Of a DNA stretch of 34,645 bases, positions 33,396 to 34,645 are shown one piece after another. Each line of letters begins with the position of its first letter. Position 1 is the stretch's first letter. The DNA comes from a virus. The notes under the pieces are model-generated. The model was not told where the DNA came from. It did no database searches and saw only the letters and a list, made by a program, of their open reading frames with translations. Both the position numbers and the translations under genes were made by a program. The stretch lies in IMG/VR virus record IMGVR_UViG_3300028490_000016, positions 1 to 34,645 of that record; one strand, written 5' to 3'.

Positions 33396-33989
33396 CTAGA
33401 AACGGTACAAGAACCCTACTGTATGTACAGCAGCGTTATCTGGATTAGCGAATAATCCTAACTGACTTTCCATATCAGACCATACTGCATCGTAAGTAAA
33501 TGCAAAATGTTCTTGTATATCCATTTGAATACCAAATCCACCTGCAAGACCAGTCTTAGTTACATCTAGTCTGTAGTAGTTATCTACGTAGTTTACTGTG
33601 GTAGATCCAAATAGTCCATAAATGTTAATATGCTCAAGCATAGTGAACTTAGGCTTTAAGAAGATATTTCCTGCAGTAACTTCTACATCTTCTGATGCTT
33701 CACCTGTTGCATAACCTCTAAGTAGTCTAGCTTCAATAGCTAGTGTAAGCTTATCTCTACGTAGAACTTCTACACCACCTACTAAACCAAAACCTGAAGT
33801 AGTAAACTCTGGGAGTCCATCACCATCTACATCTAGTTCATTTACTCTTGAAGACGACTGAGTAGTGTTAACTAGTAATCCTACATACTTGTCTAGACCT
33901 AGATCTATCTTAGCTACTTCTTTAGTATACTCTCCACCTGCCATAACAAACACTGTTAGTGCTGCTAAACTTAATAAAATTTTCTTCAT
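33396..33989 (-). CDS. Outer-membrane beta-barrel-type protein with signal peptide (197 aa)
   Basis: The N-terminus MKKILLSLAALTVFVMAG is a clear Sec signal peptide. The mature part has alternating aromatic/polar beta strands (HINIYGLFGSTTVNYVDNYY, GGFGIQMDIQEHFAFTYDAVW) and ends in GFLYRF; a C-terminal Phe is the usual targeting signal for Bam-assembled barrels. A loop contains DVDGDG, like a calcium-binding loop. The style of the first 30 residues is common in Campylobacterota outer-membrane proteins, which is why I infer that host. In a phage late region it could mask or replace a receptor, change the envelope, or act in release; none is shown. AAGGAAA before the ATG supports the start. 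It follows the lipoprotein in the same transcript. Confidence 0.75.
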   Translation of the reverse strand: MKKILLSLAALTVFVMAGGEYTKEVAKIDLGLDKYVGLLVNTTQSSSRVNELDVDGDGLPEFTTSGFGLVGGVEVLRRDKLTLAIEARLLRGYATGEASEDVEVTAGNIFLKPKFTMLEHINIYGLFGSTTVNYVDNYYRLDVTKTGLAGGFGIQMDIQEHFAFTYDAVWSDMESQLGLFANPDNAAVHTVGFLYRF

Positions 33990-34051
33990 CTTGTTTTCCT
34001 TGTTTAATTCTTAGTTACCGACTCAATGAATGAGCACCTCTTATACATATC

Positions 34052-34459
34052 TTAGTTTGACGTACACGTACCACCGATTGCTGGTTGGTCGAGACATTGA
34101 TTCTCAATCGTACAATAGAAAAATCCGGCAGCAGTACACTCTGACTGGGTATACGCTTCACTGAACGTACCTACTTCGACATCTTGTTCTCCATCACCAT
34201 CACTGTCTCCAGTACCAACACCTTGAATGTCATTCTCGTCACCAGTAGTAAATGTTACAGAACCATCACTATTATAGATGTAAGTACCTTCATCAGATAC
34301 CTCTACGTCATTAATGGTAACATCTCCACCACCACTATCAATAGTTGTGTTCGTAATAGTCGTATCACCTCTAGAGTCACCAGAGTTGTTAGTTGTACCA
34401 CATCCTGTCATCATTACTAGTGTCATTGCTGACACCATTCCTAAACCTAATTTTCTCAT
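34052..34459 (-). CDS. Phage lipoprotein with Cys-rich C-terminus (135 aa)
   Basis: The N-terminus MRKLGLGMVSAMTLVMMTGC is a signal peptide ending in a lipobox (MTGC), so the Cys should be lipidated and the protein anchored in the envelope. After it comes a Gly/Ser/Thr/Asp-rich, probably disordered stretch, DSDGDG (calcium-loop-like), and at the end SECTAAGFFYCTIENQCL, nearly the same as a motif in the 697-aa virion protein. The function is unknown; superinfection exclusion or receptor blocking is typical of phage lipoproteins. I start at 34459 (AAAGGGAA just upstream, and a TAATG overlap with the preceding stop) rather than further upstream, since this start gives a proper signal peptide. 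Confidence 0.75.
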   Translation of the reverse strand: MRKLGLGMVSAMTLVMMTGCGTTNNSGDSRGDTTITNTTIDSGGGDVTINDVEVSDEGTYIYNSDGSVTFTTGDENDIQGVGTGDSDGDGEQDVEVGTFSEAYTQSECTAAGFFYCTIENQCLDQPAIGGTCTSN

Positions 34460-34644
34460 TACATTCCCTTTATTTTGTCGTAATTTGCTTGTCGTTCTGA
34501 ACGACTCTCTGTATACATGTTCCACTTGTCTGTTACACAATCCATAGAGCTACATGCTCCTGCATTGACTTGCATCCAATATCCCATACCACCTAAGTTT
34601 GCTACGTAGGGGTTTGTAATACTATCAGCAAAGTGAGAAGTGTT
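34459..34644 (-). CDS. C-terminal end of an unidentified late protein (partial)
   Basis: An open frame of 61 codons runs in from the right edge and ends in TAA, which overlaps the lipoprotein ATG (TAATG). The peptide includes NPYVANLGGMGYWM, GACSSMDCVTDKW (CxxxxC) and a polar end (ESRSERQANYDKIKGM). The gene's start lies outside the window, so the family cannot be judged. The paired Cys suggest an exported or disulfide-bearing protein, like its two neighbours in the transcript. The AAAGGGAA ribosome binding site for the lipoprotein lies inside its 3' end, so the two genes are probably translated together. Confidence 0.55.
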   Translation of the reverse strand, partial: NTSHFADSITNPYVANLGGMGYWMQVNAGACSSMDCVTDKWNMYTESRSERQANYDKIKGM

Positions 34645-34645
34645 A

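Noticed and set aside
33990-34051. Imperfect CTCA...TGAG dyad between lipoprotein and barrel genes
   Set aside because: Only 4 bp of stem; too short to support a terminator or operator.
33396-34644. Barrel and lipoprotein genes as host chromosomal DNA or a prophage edge
   Set aside because: They are in the same orientation, tightly spaced and share a motif with a phage structural protein; no integrase, attachment site or composition change was seen.

Overview
The window is a tightly packed stretch of a double-stranded DNA phage genome from the N4-like group (Schitoviridae). Two converging blocks of genes meet at about 9306. The left block (1-9305, + strand) is a replication and recombination module. 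The right block (9307-34645, - strand) is a virion-protein module in the N4 late-gene order. Reading leftward from the right edge it runs: partial gene, lipoprotein, outer-membrane-type protein, tiny zinc-ribbon protein, portal, small protein, scaffold-like protein, N4 gp56-type major capsid, small capsid-module protein, coiled-coil structural protein, membrane-segment virion protein, two internal/virion proteins, and a 4040-residue giant protein. No tRNA, rRNA, CRISPR, IS element or integrase was seen. The DNA is AT-rich and CTAG is unusually common.

Left block: the tail of a UvrD-like helicase, a small conserved phage protein, a fused DUF3987-type helicase plus primase-like protein, a GIY-YIG nuclease, a separate DEDDy 3'-5' exonuclease, a DUF6378-like protein, a family A DNA polymerase without its own exonuclease, a RecB/Cas4-like nuclease, a Sak4-like RecA-fold ATPase, a ssDNA-binding protein with a basic tail, and several small proteins. 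Stop/start overlaps (ATGA, TAATG) suggest one polycistronic message, probably of the N4 'middle' class.

Right block: the centrepiece is the giant protein at 9307-21429, the counterpart of the N4 virion RNA polymerase. It carries the single-subunit RNA polymerase signatures in order (xxGR at R1745, motif A D1893, motif B R2007/K2011/Y2019, motif C D2277). It also carries three further enzyme-like domains: a GIY-YIG/T5orf172-like domain (about 204-295), a DEDDh exonuclease-like domain (about 2644-2840) and an HExxH metallopeptidase-like domain (about 2995-3080). If the N4 model holds, this protein is packaged, injected and starts early transcription; the extra domains would then enter the cell with the first DNA. 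This is the most interesting item in the window.

The host is inferred only indirectly. The outer-membrane-type protein has a signal peptide and opening sequence of the style common in Campylobacterota (Sulfurimonas/Sulfurovum/Arcobacter group), and the composition is AT-rich. An N4-like phage of that phylum would be unusual. The late block also encodes a lipoprotein and a Cys-rich virion protein that share a cysteine motif, which hints at a cell-surface function linked to the particle.
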